Notes: generated by a model from the sequence alone, not told the origin. A stretch of DNA of 64,000 nt from Roseiarcus sp963742305 (GCA_963742305.1 CAVULN010000030.1:12348-76347), one strand, 5' to 3'; positions 52,030-60,953 are shown, numbered from the stretch's first letter. Program-made: numbers and translations.

Positions 52030-52927
52030 GCGCCGTAGTGTGCTCGCTGAGCAATGGATTGCCTATTCCCGCGAGATGATTGAAAGCCCCGCCCTCCGAG
52101 TGCTGAGCCAAACTGCCATCCGTGTCATGCATAGACTTGAAGCCGAGCATATGAACCACGGCGGCGGCGAGAATGGTCGGCTCCAAGTGACGTACGACCA
52201 GCTACATGAATGGGGCATGGATCGAAACGCGATTGCCCCGGCTATCCGCGAATTGGTCGCACTTGGCTTCGTCGAAATCACGGAGCCAGGGTACGGCGGC
52301 GCGGAGAAAGGACGTTCGAATCGCTTTCGCCTGACTTACGTCAACTCGAAGAGCCGCGAGGTTCCGACGAACGAATGGAGCAAGATTGCGACGCTTGAGA
52401 AAGCGGAAAGTCTCGCGTCGGCGGCTCGCGCCATAAAGGATCAACGGGCTCGCGACCTAGGTCGGCGAGGTGCGCGGGGCCGGGCAAAAAAATATTCCCC
52501 AGTCAGTAGATCCCCGACCGAACCCGTCAGCAAACCCCCGACTAAGATGACGATCCCCCAGTCAGCAAATCCCCGACTACTAGGCCCAGTCAGCAAATCC
52601 CCGACTACTATCTATATCTCGGGGGATAGAGGGCGTGTGCTTGGTACAGCGCACGAGGCGACCGCGCCGACCGCACCCGCGACGCGGCCTGACGAACTTC
52701 CGCCCATACTGGCTAAATGCGCCAGGCTTCCTTTGACGCCGCCGCTTGCTCGGATAGGCAACCCCGCGAAAGCGCTGAATAGGGGACGGGAGCTGCCAGG
52801 CCGAACGGCTCCCGCTGACGTACTGACGGAACTCGAAGGACTTTTTCTCTCGAATTCCAGGACCGCCCGCCCCTCATCGATGCTTGAAGGGCTCGCGGGG
52901 CCCTTCGCCGCAAGGGCGCTCAATTGA
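52022..52927 (+). CDS. Replication-initiator-like winged-helix protein
   Basis: The 301-residue protein begins MAKRRSVLAEQWIAYSREMI, followed by VMHRLEAEHMNHGGG and LVALGFVEITEPGYGG. This N-terminal winged-helix pattern is similar to phage replication proteins (phage O-like) of Rhizobiales elements. A central low-complexity segment (SPVSRSPTEPVSKPPT, then PVSKSPTTIYISG) is encoded by four DNA repeats, see the repeat entry. The C-terminal half (LTPPLARIGNPAKALNRG) has no recognised domain. It follows the helicase with overlap, so the two may form a replication module. Confidence 0.65.
   Translation: MAKRRSVLAEQWIAYSREMIESPALRVLSQTAIRVMHRLEAEHMNHGGGENGRLQVTYDQLHEWGMDRNAIAPAIRELVALGFVEITEPGYGGAEKGRSNRFRLTYVNSKSREVPTNEWSKIATLEKAESLASAARAIKDQRARDLGRRGARGRAKKYSPVSRSPTEPVSKPPTKMTIPQSANPRLLGPVSKSPTTIYISGDRGRVLGTAHEATAPTAPATRPDELPPILAKCARLPLTPPLARIGNPAKALNRGRELPGRTAPADVLTELEGLFLSNSRTARPSSMLEGLAGPFAARALN
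52499..52607 (+). repeat. Four iteron-like direct repeats inside the initiator-like gene
   Basis: A roughly 21-base unit (CCAGTCAGCAAATCCCCGAC, then TA) occurs at 52499-52519, 52523-52544, 52558-52579 and 52586-52607. The last two copies are identical over at least 21 bases and the first two have a few changes. Distances between the GTCAG cores are 24, 35 and 28 bases. AT-rich runs flank them: AAAAAAATATT just before and TACTATCTATATCTC just after. This is the organisation of a replication origin embedded in an initiator gene. A protein-level repeat (SKSPT) is the alternative explanation. Confidence 0.65.
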
Positions 52928-52943
52928 AAAGGAAAATCCCCGA

Positions 52944-53867
52944 ATGAACGTTGTTGCTGCAATGGCGACCACCCCAATCAGCCGATCCGCAAAGGGTCTG
53001 ACGCTCAGACTGACCGAAATTGAGATCCCTTCCACCACACGGCCCTACGACGCAACGGCCGTTGTCGAGTTGTCGCACTCCATTGCTTCGATCGGCCTGC
53101 AGAGCGCGCCCACCGTGATCGAGCGCGACGGGCGTTTCGTTCTCATCGCCGGCCGGCATCGGATCGAGGCGTTAAAACTGCTCGGCATCCCCAGCGTCCT
53201 CGTTCGGCTCGTCGATTTCGATGATGTCGAGGCACGTATGTGGAGCATCGCGGAGAACTTGTTTCGCGCCGAGTTGACAGTGAGCCAGCGCGCCGAACAG
53301 GTGGCCGAATACGCGAAACTCGCTACCGATAGGCGCAACGTTCAATCTGCGCAACTTGCGCGGATTGAACGCAAGCGGGAAGACGGTCGCGGTCATCGCC
53401 ATGAAAGCGGCGACAGCCTTGCGGCCCGCGACCTTGGCATTACTCGAGACGAAATCCGCCGGTCCAGGGCTATCGCGGCCCTTCCCGAAGAGACCAAACA
53501 GGCTGCGCGTGACGCCAACCTCGACGACAACCAATCCGCTCTCTTGAAGGCCGCGAAGGGTTCCACGCCCGAAGCGCAGATCGCGATCCTTGCCGGTATC
53601 CAGGAACGAGCTCGCGTTACCGACGACGCCCCGCCGGAGCCGGGCGGCTACGGGCGTGAGCCCCAGCATGCGCGGGCCGCCTCTGATCCCATCGAGCGGC
53701 CACGCGTAGGCGCGAAACCACTGCGCAACCTCGTAGGCATCAGCGGCGGCGAGTTCGCCCACTGGATCAAGATCACGACGCCGAACGATTGGACGCACGT
53801 CATCCGCGTCTTGGAGACCGCCGCTACGCTTCTGCGTGATGAACTCGAGGGGAGAAGTGTAGCGTGA
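52944..53867 (+). CDS. ParB/RepB/Spo0J-like partition or nuclease-domain protein
   Basis: The 307-residue product has a ParB-like N-terminal domain: PYDATAVVELSHSIASIGLQ, VLIAGRHRIEALKLLGIPSV and RMWSIAENLFRAELTVSQRA. These are ParB boxes I and II. The middle has an HTH-like region (ARDLGITRDEIRRSRAIAA). No ParA gene lies next to it. It may bind a site in the element or regulate it. The ATG 52944 gives the standard N-terminal arrangement. It follows the initiator-like gene by 16 bases. Confidence 0.82.
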   Translation: MNVVAAMATTPISRSAKGLTLRLTEIEIPSTTRPYDATAVVELSHSIASIGLQSAPTVIERDGRFVLIAGRHRIEALKLLGIPSVLVRLVDFDDVEARMWSIAENLFRAELTVSQRAEQVAEYAKLATDRRNVQSAQLARIERKREDGRGHRHESGDSLAARDLGITRDEIRRSRAIAALPEETKQAARDANLDDNQSALLKAAKGSTPEAQIAILAGIQERARVTDDAPPEPGGYGREPQHARAASDPIERPRVGAKPLRNLVGISGGEFAHWIKITTPNDWTHVIRVLETAATLLRDELEGRSVA

Positions 53868-54112
53868 CGGATGTAGGCGACCTCGGACAGCGCGAAAGTC
53901 TGGTTGCGCCGCCGCCTTCCGCTGCGGCTCTTCGAATGCGGCGGTGTCGTGAACGCCGGCGGCGAGCAATGCGATGCGTGACGATTGAGTTACGCGAAAC
54001 GGAAATTGCGGCGCTAGTCCGTAAGGGCCATCTCGGGGATGAGGCGCGCAACGACCTCCGAGCGCTGAGAGACGCGCTCTACAGCTTCCTCGACCAGAAA
54101 TTGAGCCCATGA
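53864..54112 (+). CDS. Small basic hypothetical protein
   Basis: The 82-residue product starts at a GTG overlapping the ParB-like stop (GTGA). It has an Arg-rich stretch (LRMRRCRERRRRAMRC) and then IELRETEIAALVRKGHLGDE, a helix that resembles small accessory proteins of elements. Its function is unknown. The end overlaps the next gene start by four bases. Confidence 0.5.
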   Translation: MTDVGDLGQRESLVAPPPSAAALRMRRCRERRRRAMRCVTIELRETEIAALVRKGHLGDEARNDLRALRDALYSFLDQKLSP

Positions 54113-54717
54113 GCGGTAATGACCGGGCTACTGCCAATCCTCGTCAACGAGGCGCTCGCCGACTCACCATCGAAGGCTGGACGCGCGATTGTCTCGACGT
54201 TCAATTCCTGGCGCGCAAAGGCTTCTTAGACGGCAGTTGGGTCACAATCGGCGCCACGTTGATGTGGCCGCCCATCGCGAGGCTCCGGATCGCCCGATAT
54301 CTTATTGTTCTCGACATTCGAGGCCGCACCGATCCCCAGCTGATCCGCGTCTCGTGGACTCGGATGCATCTCGGGGGCGAGCGGCCCTGGATGCATTGCC
54401 CGCATTGCGAGAAGCGTGTGGCAAAACTCTATGCCGGGCTGGGAGGCTATTTCTGCCGCGCCTGCATCGGCAACCCGCCCTATGCGACCCAGCGGCTCAG
54501 CGCTCAAGGCAGGGCCCATTTCAAGGCTTGCAAACTGCGTCTGCTTCTCAACGGCGAGGTGCAGCTTTCGCGTCCGTTTCCAGAGCGCCCGCGCCATATG
54601 CATCGACGGACCTATGACCGGCTCAAACGAGAAGGAATGACCCTGGAGGCAGGGTTGTCGAAGCGAATGCGAAGGAGGTTTCCGGACTACGCCAACCTCG
54701 TGGCTTATGCAGATTGA
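54109..54717 (+). CDS. Zinc-ribbon hypothetical protein
   Basis: The 202-residue product has a Cys4 cluster: WMHCPHCEKRVAKLYAGLGG followed by YFCRACIG (CxxC and CxxC). The rest is basic (ERPRHMHRRTYDRLKREGMT). The N-terminal half has LTIEGWTRDCLDVQFLARKG and GATLMWPPIARLRIARYL. Such proteins appear as conserved cargo in Rhizobiales integrative elements; function unknown. It is the last gene of the operon that runs from 49947. Confidence 0.6.
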   Translation: MSGNDRATANPRQRGARRLTIEGWTRDCLDVQFLARKGFLDGSWVTIGATLMWPPIARLRIARYLIVLDIRGRTDPQLIRVSWTRMHLGGERPWMHCPHCEKRVAKLYAGLGGYFCRACIGNPPYATQRLSAQGRAHFKACKLRLLLNGEVQLSRPFPERPRHMHRRTYDRLKREGMTLEAGLSKRMRRRFPDYANLVAYAD

Positions 54718-54918
54718 TGTCGAAATCATTTGCAAAGCTGCAATTTGCGGTATTTCCGGTCTCCATACGACGGGCCGGTGGGATGAGACCAATGAAGGGT
54801 GTCGCGTCCCTACTTTCGGCTCGAAACTGACGCGATGGGCGCCCTATGTTACAGAAATAACGAGGCTAATTTAAAGGGAGGTTGGAGCGCATGTTGAGAA
54901 CCGCTTGCGTCGCTGCTG

Positions 54919-55194
54919 TTACAGTTCTCGCCCCGTCGAACTCATGGACGCGCGCGCGTCGAAGAAGGCCTCGAAGACGCCAGCCTTGCTCAAGCGCTCG
55001 AAGCGTTTCCACACGCTGTTCCAATGACCGAAGCGTTCCGGCAGCGCGCGCCAGCGCACGTTCTCGACAGCAAAGAAATGAAGCGCCTCGAGGAAGCGGC
55101 GATCGTCCTCGGCCTTCCTCCCACGGCGCGGCAGGCAGGCGCGAAACACCGCAAGCGTGTGCGCCCAATCGTCCTCATCCATACTTGTCGACAT
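54919..55194 (-). pseudogene. Fragment of an IS5-family transposase
   Basis: The 91-residue frame has the start of an IS5-family transposase: AHTLAVFRACLPRRGRKAED, FAVENVRWRALPERFGHWNS and VWKRFERLSKAGVFEAFFDA, then stops. The catalytic DDE domain is missing. It is a decayed insertion, on the minus strand relative to the element genes. Confidence 0.7.
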
Positions 55195-55378
55195 TGGCTC
55201 CGGCCCCTGATTCGGTCGGAGTGAATCATGCCTGATTCACCGCAGGAATCCCAAAACACCATCTGTCGAAATTCGTCCACACGGCCTAGTGTTGTTACCG
55301 ATCTCGGATTCGATCCCCTCGAACATCCTGCCAAAAGCGAGTTGGAGGAGGCCGGGCTGGAACCAGGCAGTGAAGTTT

Positions 55379-56374
55379 TTAGGTTCTTTGCTCACTGTTC
55401 GCGGAGGCGGAGCCGTCTGCGGGGCTCGACGGCGACCCGGCGCTCATAAGCAATTCTGCGACCAGATAAAGGGGGCGCTGCTTCGTCTCGGTTGATATTC
55501 GGCCAATGTACTCGCCGATGATGCCGAGCGTCACCAGCTGGATGCCGCCGAGGAAAAGCACTGTCACCAACAGGGACGGATAACCTGGCACCGGGTTTCC
55601 GAAAAGGATCGTCTGCGCAACTATGAATAGGCCATAGAGCGCCGCCACAGTCGCGATCAAGACCCCGAAATAGGAAGCAAATTGAAGTGGCCGCATCGAG
55701 AGGCTCGTCACGCCTTCGACGGAGAAGTTCCATAGGCGCCAGTAGTTCCATTTGGTTTCGCCTGCGGCGCGCGGGGCTCGACGGTACAACAGTTCGGTCT
55801 GGCGAAAGCCCACCCAGGCGAATAACCCCTTCATGAAACGATGGCGCTCGCGCAGTCTGAGCAGCGCATCCACTGCCCGGCGGCTCATGAGGCGAAAGTC
55901 CCCGACGTCGGGAGGAACCGGCTGGTCTGCCAACCTATTGATGAGCCGATAGAAGAGGTGCGCCGTCAAGCGCTTGAGAAAGGTTTCGCCCTCGCGGACG
56001 GTGCGCCTTGTGTAGACGACGTCGTAACCTTCCCGCCACAACCGGATCATTTCGCCGATCAGCTCGGGCGGGTCCTGCAGGTCCGCGTCAATCACCACAA
56101 CCGCCTGCCCTCGCGCATGATCGAGGCCTGCGGTCATCGCGATCTCCTTTCCGAAATTGCGCGAGAGCGAGATCATTTCGATCCGAGGGTCTTTCTCATG
56201 GTAGACCCGGATGAACTCGGCCGTCCCGTCCCAGCTGCCGTCGTCGGCGAAAATGATTTCCCACGACAGACCGGTTTTCTCAAGAACGGCGGAGGCGCGC
56301 TTCAGGAACTGCGGCAACACCGCTCTCTCGTTGTAGGCCGGGACCACCAAACTAAGGTCAGGAGGATTGCACAT
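55379..56374 (-). CDS. Polyprenyl-phosphate glycosyltransferase (GT2, GtrB/DPM1-like)
   Basis: The 331-residue protein has the GT2 catalytic domain (LSLVVPAYNERAVLPQFLKR, FADDGSWDGTAEFI, VVVIDADLQDPPELIGEMIR with the DXD-like DAD, GDFRLMSRRAVDALLRL) and two C-terminal membrane helices (FASYFGVLIATVAALYGLF and LLVTVLFLGGIQLVTLGII). Such enzymes transfer a sugar to undecaprenyl phosphate on the cytoplasmic side. Adjacent to a methyltransferase gene (divergent) and near a large membrane protein, it suggests surface-sugar modification cargo. Confidence 0.88.
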   Translation of the reverse strand: MCNPPDLSLVVPAYNERAVLPQFLKRASAVLEKTGLSWEIIFADDGSWDGTAEFIRVYHEKDPRIEMISLSRNFGKEIAMTAGLDHARGQAVVVIDADLQDPPELIGEMIRLWREGYDVVYTRRTVREGETFLKRLTAHLFYRLINRLADQPVPPDVGDFRLMSRRAVDALLRLRERHRFMKGLFAWVGFRQTELLYRRAPRAAGETKWNYWRLWNFSVEGVTSLSMRPLQFASYFGVLIATVAALYGLFIVAQTILFGNPVPGYPSLLVTVLFLGGIQLVTLGIIGEYIGRISTETKQRPLYLVAELLMSAGSPSSPADGSASANSEQRT

Positions 56375-56430
56375 CTGAGCTACTTCGCAGAGTATGATTG
56401 TCGCGTTGCAACGCCTGAAGGCAATAGACG

Positions 56431-57138
56431 ATGGATGTGAAGGAATTCAGCCAGATCTCCGGACCGCCGGAGGATCATTGGTATTACGCGGCCAAGTTCG
56501 ACCTCATGGCTTCCACCGTCTGGGCGTTCAATGCCAAGCGAGTGGCGGACGTCGGAGCCGGCTCCGGCGTATTTGCGAAACTCCTGCTTGAGCGCACCGC
56601 TTGCGAGCAAGCGACTTGCGTCGACCCCGCCTATGAGACGGACTGCAACGAAAGCGTCAACGGAAAGATCCTCAGATTCCGTCGCGATTTCGATCAAGCT
56701 GATTTTGACCTCATCCTGCTGATGGATGTGCTCGAGCACGTTGACGACGATGTCGGCCTTCTCGCGGAAGCGGCCGGTAGGGTGAAGCCTGGGACGCCGA
56801 TTTTCATCACCGTGCCGGCATTTGAATTCCTTTGGTCCGCTCATGACACCTTTCTGGAGCATCGCCGACGATACACTGCACAAAGGTTGGAGCGCGTCAT
56901 CACGCAGGCAAAGCTCCACATCGAGCGAGTGCGGTATTTTTACGCGACGATCCTTCCGCCCGTCGCCATAATCCGGCTCTTAACGCGAAAGCGCAATCCG
57001 GGCGAAGGTAGCGATTTGCGGCCAGCACCTCCCGCCGTCGCGTGGCTGTTGAAGAAGGCGCTGGTCGCGGAACGTCGGTTGCTTTTCCCTGTCAACCGAT
57101 TGGCTGGCCTATCGGTTGTTGGGCTCGCTAGGGCGTAG
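56431..57138 (+). CDS. Class I SAM-dependent methyltransferase
   Basis: The 235-residue enzyme has motif I VADVGAGSGVFAKLLLER, the following acidic residue in CVDPAYETD, and motif IV/post region LILLMDVLEHVDDDVGLLAE with VKPGTPIFITVPAFEFLWSA. Similar methyltransferases occur next to GtrB-type glycosyltransferases in surface polysaccharide loci. It is divergent from the glycosyltransferase gene. The acceptor is unknown. Its GC content is lower than the window average. Confidence 0.85.
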   Translation: MDVKEFSQISGPPEDHWYYAAKFDLMASTVWAFNAKRVADVGAGSGVFAKLLLERTACEQATCVDPAYETDCNESVNGKILRFRRDFDQADFDLILLMDVLEHVDDDVGLLAEAAGRVKPGTPIFITVPAFEFLWSAHDTFLEHRRRYTAQRLERVITQAKLHIERVRYFYATILPPVAIIRLLTRKRNPGEGSDLRPAPPAVAWLLKKALVAERRLLFPVNRLAGLSVVGLARA

Positions 57139-57229
57139 CCAACCATCGCGGGCGACTAGATCGACGGCGGCAAGAAGCGCCTTCAGGCCCGCCGGTGCCG
57201 ACGAAGACGGCATTCTCGCGCGCCTGAGA

Positions 57230-57400
57230 AACCCTTCGCAGCGATCTGATCGACCCCATCATGGCGGTGCATCCACAGACGCATCGTCAAGCGCACAGCG
57301 CACCGGAGGATTGTCGAGTTCAGGAGCGTGGTCGACGCGGTGCGCTGCGCGATGGAGGTGCAGAAAAATGTGGCCGCCCGATCCGGTCGGCAAATGGACG
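57230..57400 (+). pseudogene. Remnant of a class III adenylate cyclase gene
   Basis: The DNA from about CGCAGCGATCTGATCGAC to GAGGTGCAGAAAAATGTGG matches the part of the cyclase gene at 25722 that encodes RSDLMDPSIALHHGRVVK and EFRSVVDAARCAIAVQ. Small insertions break every frame. It is the third cyclase-related sequence in the window, and the only one inside the element. Confidence 0.7.
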
Positions 57401-57419
57401 ATCGGCCATGTCGCAACCG

Positions 57420-57800
57420 CCGCATCCGCCAGCGCCGCGAAGGCCCTGCTCGACAAGCTAGTCTAGCTGCTCGCGAGCTTCCCCTACAAGGTCAAGGGAA
57501 TCCGGGTCGACGGCGGATCCGAGTCCATGTCCGTCTGCGAGGACCATTGCCGCGACCAACGCCTCGAACTCGTCATCCTGCCGCCCAAACGGCCCGACCT
57601 CAACGGCTGCGTCGAGCGCGCCCAGTCGAGCTGGAGATACGAGTTATACGCCTCCCACGACCCGCCGGATCGACGGTCATCAGCCCCTCGTCGGACGCTT
57701 TCGCCCACCGATACAACCACCACAGAACCACCAAGCCCTTGGCGATCTCACCCCGGCCGAGTATCTCTCCCAAGTCAGCCCGCAGATCCCGCCGTCTGAT
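57420..57800 (+). pseudogene. Fragment of an IS481/IS3-type transposase (integrase core)
   Basis: Two frames together encode an rve-type catalytic core end: VKGIRVDGGSESMSVCEDHC, LELVILPPKRPDLNGCVERA, SSWRYELYASHDPP, then a piece resembling AFAHRYNHHRTTKPLA in another frame. The N-terminal part is missing. It lies next to the cyclase remnant, so the IS probably inserted into or beside that gene. Confidence 0.7.
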
Positions 57801-58218
57801 ATATGCTGAACCAGCACAGCGCCTCGACGGGCGAAATCTGATACCTACGCTGAGAGGGCGAAGTGCAAATGCGCCCAATGCCCAGGGATACCACCAGATG
57901 CCGATGCGCTCGGCACCATAATAATTCATTCGCCGCATTGTGGTCCTTGGGCTACCAGTCTTCGTCATTTAGGCGAGTAGGGCACCAATGGAGAAACCCG
58001 AGCTCGCCAATCAAGCGCGAGTCCTGCGCGCGCTATGCGGTTGCGGCCAAGACAGCCTGTCGACTGGGAATTTTGGCTCAGTTCGCGCGCGGTCGGTCAG
58101 TGTCAATGGTTCATCGGCCGATGACACCTCTATGCGCCTCCCGGCAATGTGCCTCCCGGCATTTTCGTCGGGCACGATGCGCTCTACTAAGCCGTTTGGA
58201 TGTTAGATTATCCGTCCA
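57801..58218. other. Intergenic region after IS debris
   Basis: About 400 bases with only short, unsupported open frames. The composition becomes less GC-rich toward the membrane-protein gene. Nothing specific was recognised. Confidence 0.4.
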
Positions 58219-59814
58219 ATGTCAACACTAAGCGTGTCTCTTATAATTATTGGTTTCTTGCTGGCCGTTGCTACGATATTTGCGGTCGATATGCCGCTGG
58301 TACTTGATTACCCAAACCATCTGGCGCGTTTCTGGCTTCTTTCTGGCGGCGACAAGATCGCGCCGATTTCTCACATGTATCAGGTGGACTGGCAGCAGGC
58401 GTCGACGAACATCGGGGTAGACGCGATCGCCGCTCTATTGGGAAACGTCATCCCCTATACGATCACCGGAAAGATTATCCTCGCCGCGTCGGTCGTCGGA
58501 CCGCCTGCCGCAGCGGCGTGGCTGAATTGGGTCATTTTCGATCGATGGCATTGGTGGCAGCTAAGTTTCGTCGTTCTGTGCTGGACGACGAGTGCATTGC
58601 TTGGCTTCATGAGCTACCAGATCTCGCTGGCGTTCGCATTGGGGCTCGCGTCGCTAGACAATTCACTGCCCGCTGGTGCCCTAGCGAAGGGACTTGCTCG
58701 CGTTATCCTCGGATTCGTCATTCTAATAGTCCATCCGTTTGGACTCCTGTTTTACGGCATGCTGCTGACCTCGTTCGCCATTGGTGAGTTATGGAGCGGG
58801 ATCTTCGAACGGGATCGTCTTTTCGTCATCGTGCGCCGATTAGTTTCGCCGATGCTTGTGGTTCTCGCTCCCGCCCTCGCTCTGCTTTTGCTTTCCCCAT
58901 CGCCGCCTGGGAGTTATGTTCAGAACGCACCGTTTTTGAGCTTGTCAGGGGTGTTTCGCCCCTATCACTTGGCACTAACGTTGGCATCGCCGTTCCTTAC
59001 CTACAAGAACTGGATCGATGCAGTCTTTGTTACGCCCTTGCTCGTGATTCTGGTCTTTTCCATCATAACCGGCAGAGCGCGGACGCATACGGGAATGATC
59101 ATGGTTGGTGTCATCGTGGCCGCCCTGGCGCTGGTTGTGCCGCCTAGGGTAGGCGACGAAGCAAACGTAGACCTGCGTCTGCCATTGATGGCGGCGCTGT
59201 TGTTGTTTACTGGCGCCCTTCCAGATCCTATTCCGGCAAGATCAGGCAGGGTTGTGTTGGCAATGTTGGTGTTTGCGCTGGGCGTGGCGCGGACGATCTG
59301 GATTGGCGTCGTCTGGCAGTTCAGACAGCAGGACGTCCAGTCGATAGAGGATGCCCTCTCGCATGTACCGGCTGGCTCGTCACTTTTCACGGTCGTTTCC
59401 GAGCCGGAGGACATCCGTACGGAGCCGATCGGCCGCTACCCAACCGGGATGCTCGGCGGCAGATATAACTTAACCCTATTTCACGTCACGGCGTTGGTCG
59501 TCCCGCAGAGAAATGCCTTTATCGGCACTCTGTTCGCTACTCGCGGTCAGCAGCCTGTTAAAGTGCTCCCGCCCTGGAACACGATGATGATGAACTTCAT
59601 TGATGTGTTTCCGGATGTACACGTGCTGGATATGGGGCCAAAAGCCCTTGGAATAATCGATGACCCCTACGTTCAAAATTGGGATAAACGCTTCGACTAC
59701 GTGATCGCCCTCGGAATGGACCGTGACGACTACAGGGGACCTTTCGAGCCTCCCAGCCAATTACGTTTGGTTTCCGATAACGGCTACGCCCGCCTCTATC
59801 GCATCGTCCGCTGA
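58219..59814 (+). CDS. Large polytopic membrane protein, possibly GT-C-like
   Basis: The 531-residue protein has about eleven hydrophobic segments, starting with LIIIGFLLAVATIFAVDMPL, and a final soluble domain of about 150 residues (VVSEPEDIRTEPIGRYPTG, FIDVFPDVHVLDMGPKALG). An Asp-containing first periplasmic loop (DMPLVLDYPNHLARFW) resembles membrane glycosyltransferases of the GT-C fold, which use polyprenyl-phosphate sugars. With the nearby GtrB-like enzyme this would make a lipid-linked sugar transfer pathway, which is inference. The GC content is lower than that of the chromosomal genes. Confidence 0.65.
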   Translation: MSTLSVSLIIIGFLLAVATIFAVDMPLVLDYPNHLARFWLLSGGDKIAPISHMYQVDWQQASTNIGVDAIAALLGNVIPYTITGKIILAASVVGPPAAAAWLNWVIFDRWHWWQLSFVVLCWTTSALLGFMSYQISLAFALGLASLDNSLPAGALAKGLARVILGFVILIVHPFGLLFYGMLLTSFAIGELWSGIFERDRLFVIVRRLVSPMLVVLAPALALLLLSPSPPGSYVQNAPFLSLSGVFRPYHLALTLASPFLTYKNWIDAVFVTPLLVILVFSIITGRARTHTGMIMVGVIVAALALVVPPRVGDEANVDLRLPLMAALLLFTGALPDPIPARSGRVVLAMLVFALGVARTIWIGVVWQFRQQDVQSIEDALSHVPAGSSLFTVVSEPEDIRTEPIGRYPTGMLGGRYNLTLFHVTALVVPQRNAFIGTLFATRGQQPVKVLPPWNTMMMNFIDVFPDVHVLDMGPKALGIIDDPYVQNWDKRFDYVIALGMDRDDYRGPFEPPSQLRLVSDNGYARLYRIVR

Positions 59815-60097
59815 CGCTACCTATTACGGTATCTGGGGGCCCGCCCGTCGATGACCTCTGCGCGGGGCCCCTTTGGGGCTTCGGGGGCCGCCTCTTTTTT
59901 GCCTTTGCGGCGGAATAGACGGGGCAGCCGGTGTGTTTTTGCCATGGCGCGCACTTTAGCCTCGGAAGGCGCGCCCCTTGCGCCCTCGCGTAGGTGGGAG
60001 AACTGCGCGGGGGCTGCTTGCTCCCCCACAATTCTGCGAAATTGACCATTTGAGCGCCCGGCTGCAACCTGCAGTTTCTCCGCGCGCTCCTCTCCCA

Positions 60098-60465
60098 GGG
60101 CGCGCCCCTTCGCCCCGCGCAGACCCCCAATGCGCGGGGCGATTGATTCTTTGTTCTTTCTCCGTTCTCACATCACCGCTATCGGGCGTGTCGCGAACCT
60201 GCGGCGCCGAATATTCCACCGCGCCCTCCGCGGTCTTCACCTTGCCCGTCCGATAGCCCTTGCGGTAGCCGGCCTTTTCGCCCTCGCCGCGCTCATAACG
60301 CTCGCGGCCAAGGACATCGGAGACCTCGCCCTCGAGCGCCTCCTCGACGATCAGGCGCAGCGCCAGGCGGACCAGATCGCTTCGCCCCGCCGCCGTTCCC
60401 AAATCTCCGTTCATCAAGGCGCGAAGCTCCTCGCGCGTGCGTTCGGGTGCGGATAGTCTCTCCAT
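60098..60465 (-). pseudogene. 5' fragment of an IS256-family transposase
   Basis: From ATG 60465 the frame encodes LSAPERTREELRALMNGDLG, VRLALRLIVEEALEGEVSDV and RYERGEGEKAGYRKGYRTGK, the N-terminal part of IS256-family transposases. Similarity stops after VEYSAPQVRDTP, and the catalytic domain is missing. Downstream sequence is unrelated. A GGATGCACCCTGCCTGAATC motif upstream (minus strand) is like an IS256-type end. Confidence 0.75.
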
Positions 60466-60793
60466 CGGGATGCTCCCTGGGGCCTCCGGCGCCAACCGAA
60501 AGCCGCCTTCCTGTTGCGATTCAGGCAGGGTGCATCCCAACCCCTTTTCCAGCAATCCTAGGCCTTCACCGGGACTTTCGTTGCAGTAGGCCAGATCGCC
60601 GATCAGCGGCTCGGCGTCTGCCACCCTCGTCTTGTCGGTCGGGTACCAGTTCTTACCAGTGTCGAAAGACAGGGCGGTCCCGTCTACGCTGTGGATGATG
60701 CGTCCCCTGATCTCGGCCTTGGCAAAGTCAGGGCTGTTGGAGAATTTCTTCTCCGCCTTGGTCTTGGGGGCGTCATCGGGTGAGGAATCCATC
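60466..60793 (-). other. Short unassigned coding-like piece between two IS256 remnants
   Basis: An open frame on the minus strand encodes FAKAEIRGRIIHSVDGTALS and VADAEPLIGDLAYCNESPG, with normal composition but no recognised domain and no clear start. It may be the remnant of a gene split by IS insertion. Confidence 0.3.
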
Positions 60794-60937
60794 ATGCGGC
60801 TCGTCGGCGCCGTTCTCATGGAGCACAACGACGATTGGCAGACGCAGAATCGCTACATGCAGATTGAGGCTTCACAAGAGCCGGCCGACAAGACTGCCGA
60901 CCTCAAGCCGTTGCAGATTACACCCAAGGCGGCCTGA
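60794..60937 (+). pseudogene. 3' fragment of an IS256-family transposase
   Basis: The frame from ATG 60794 encodes LVGAVLMEHNDDWQTQNRYM and ends after 47 codons. This is the C-terminal block of IS256 transposases (LVGA.L.EQNDEW....RYM). It is opposite in strand to the fragment at 60098-60465, so the two come from different insertions or an inversion. Confidence 0.7.
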
Positions 60938-60953
60938 CCAATGACCGCCTCAG

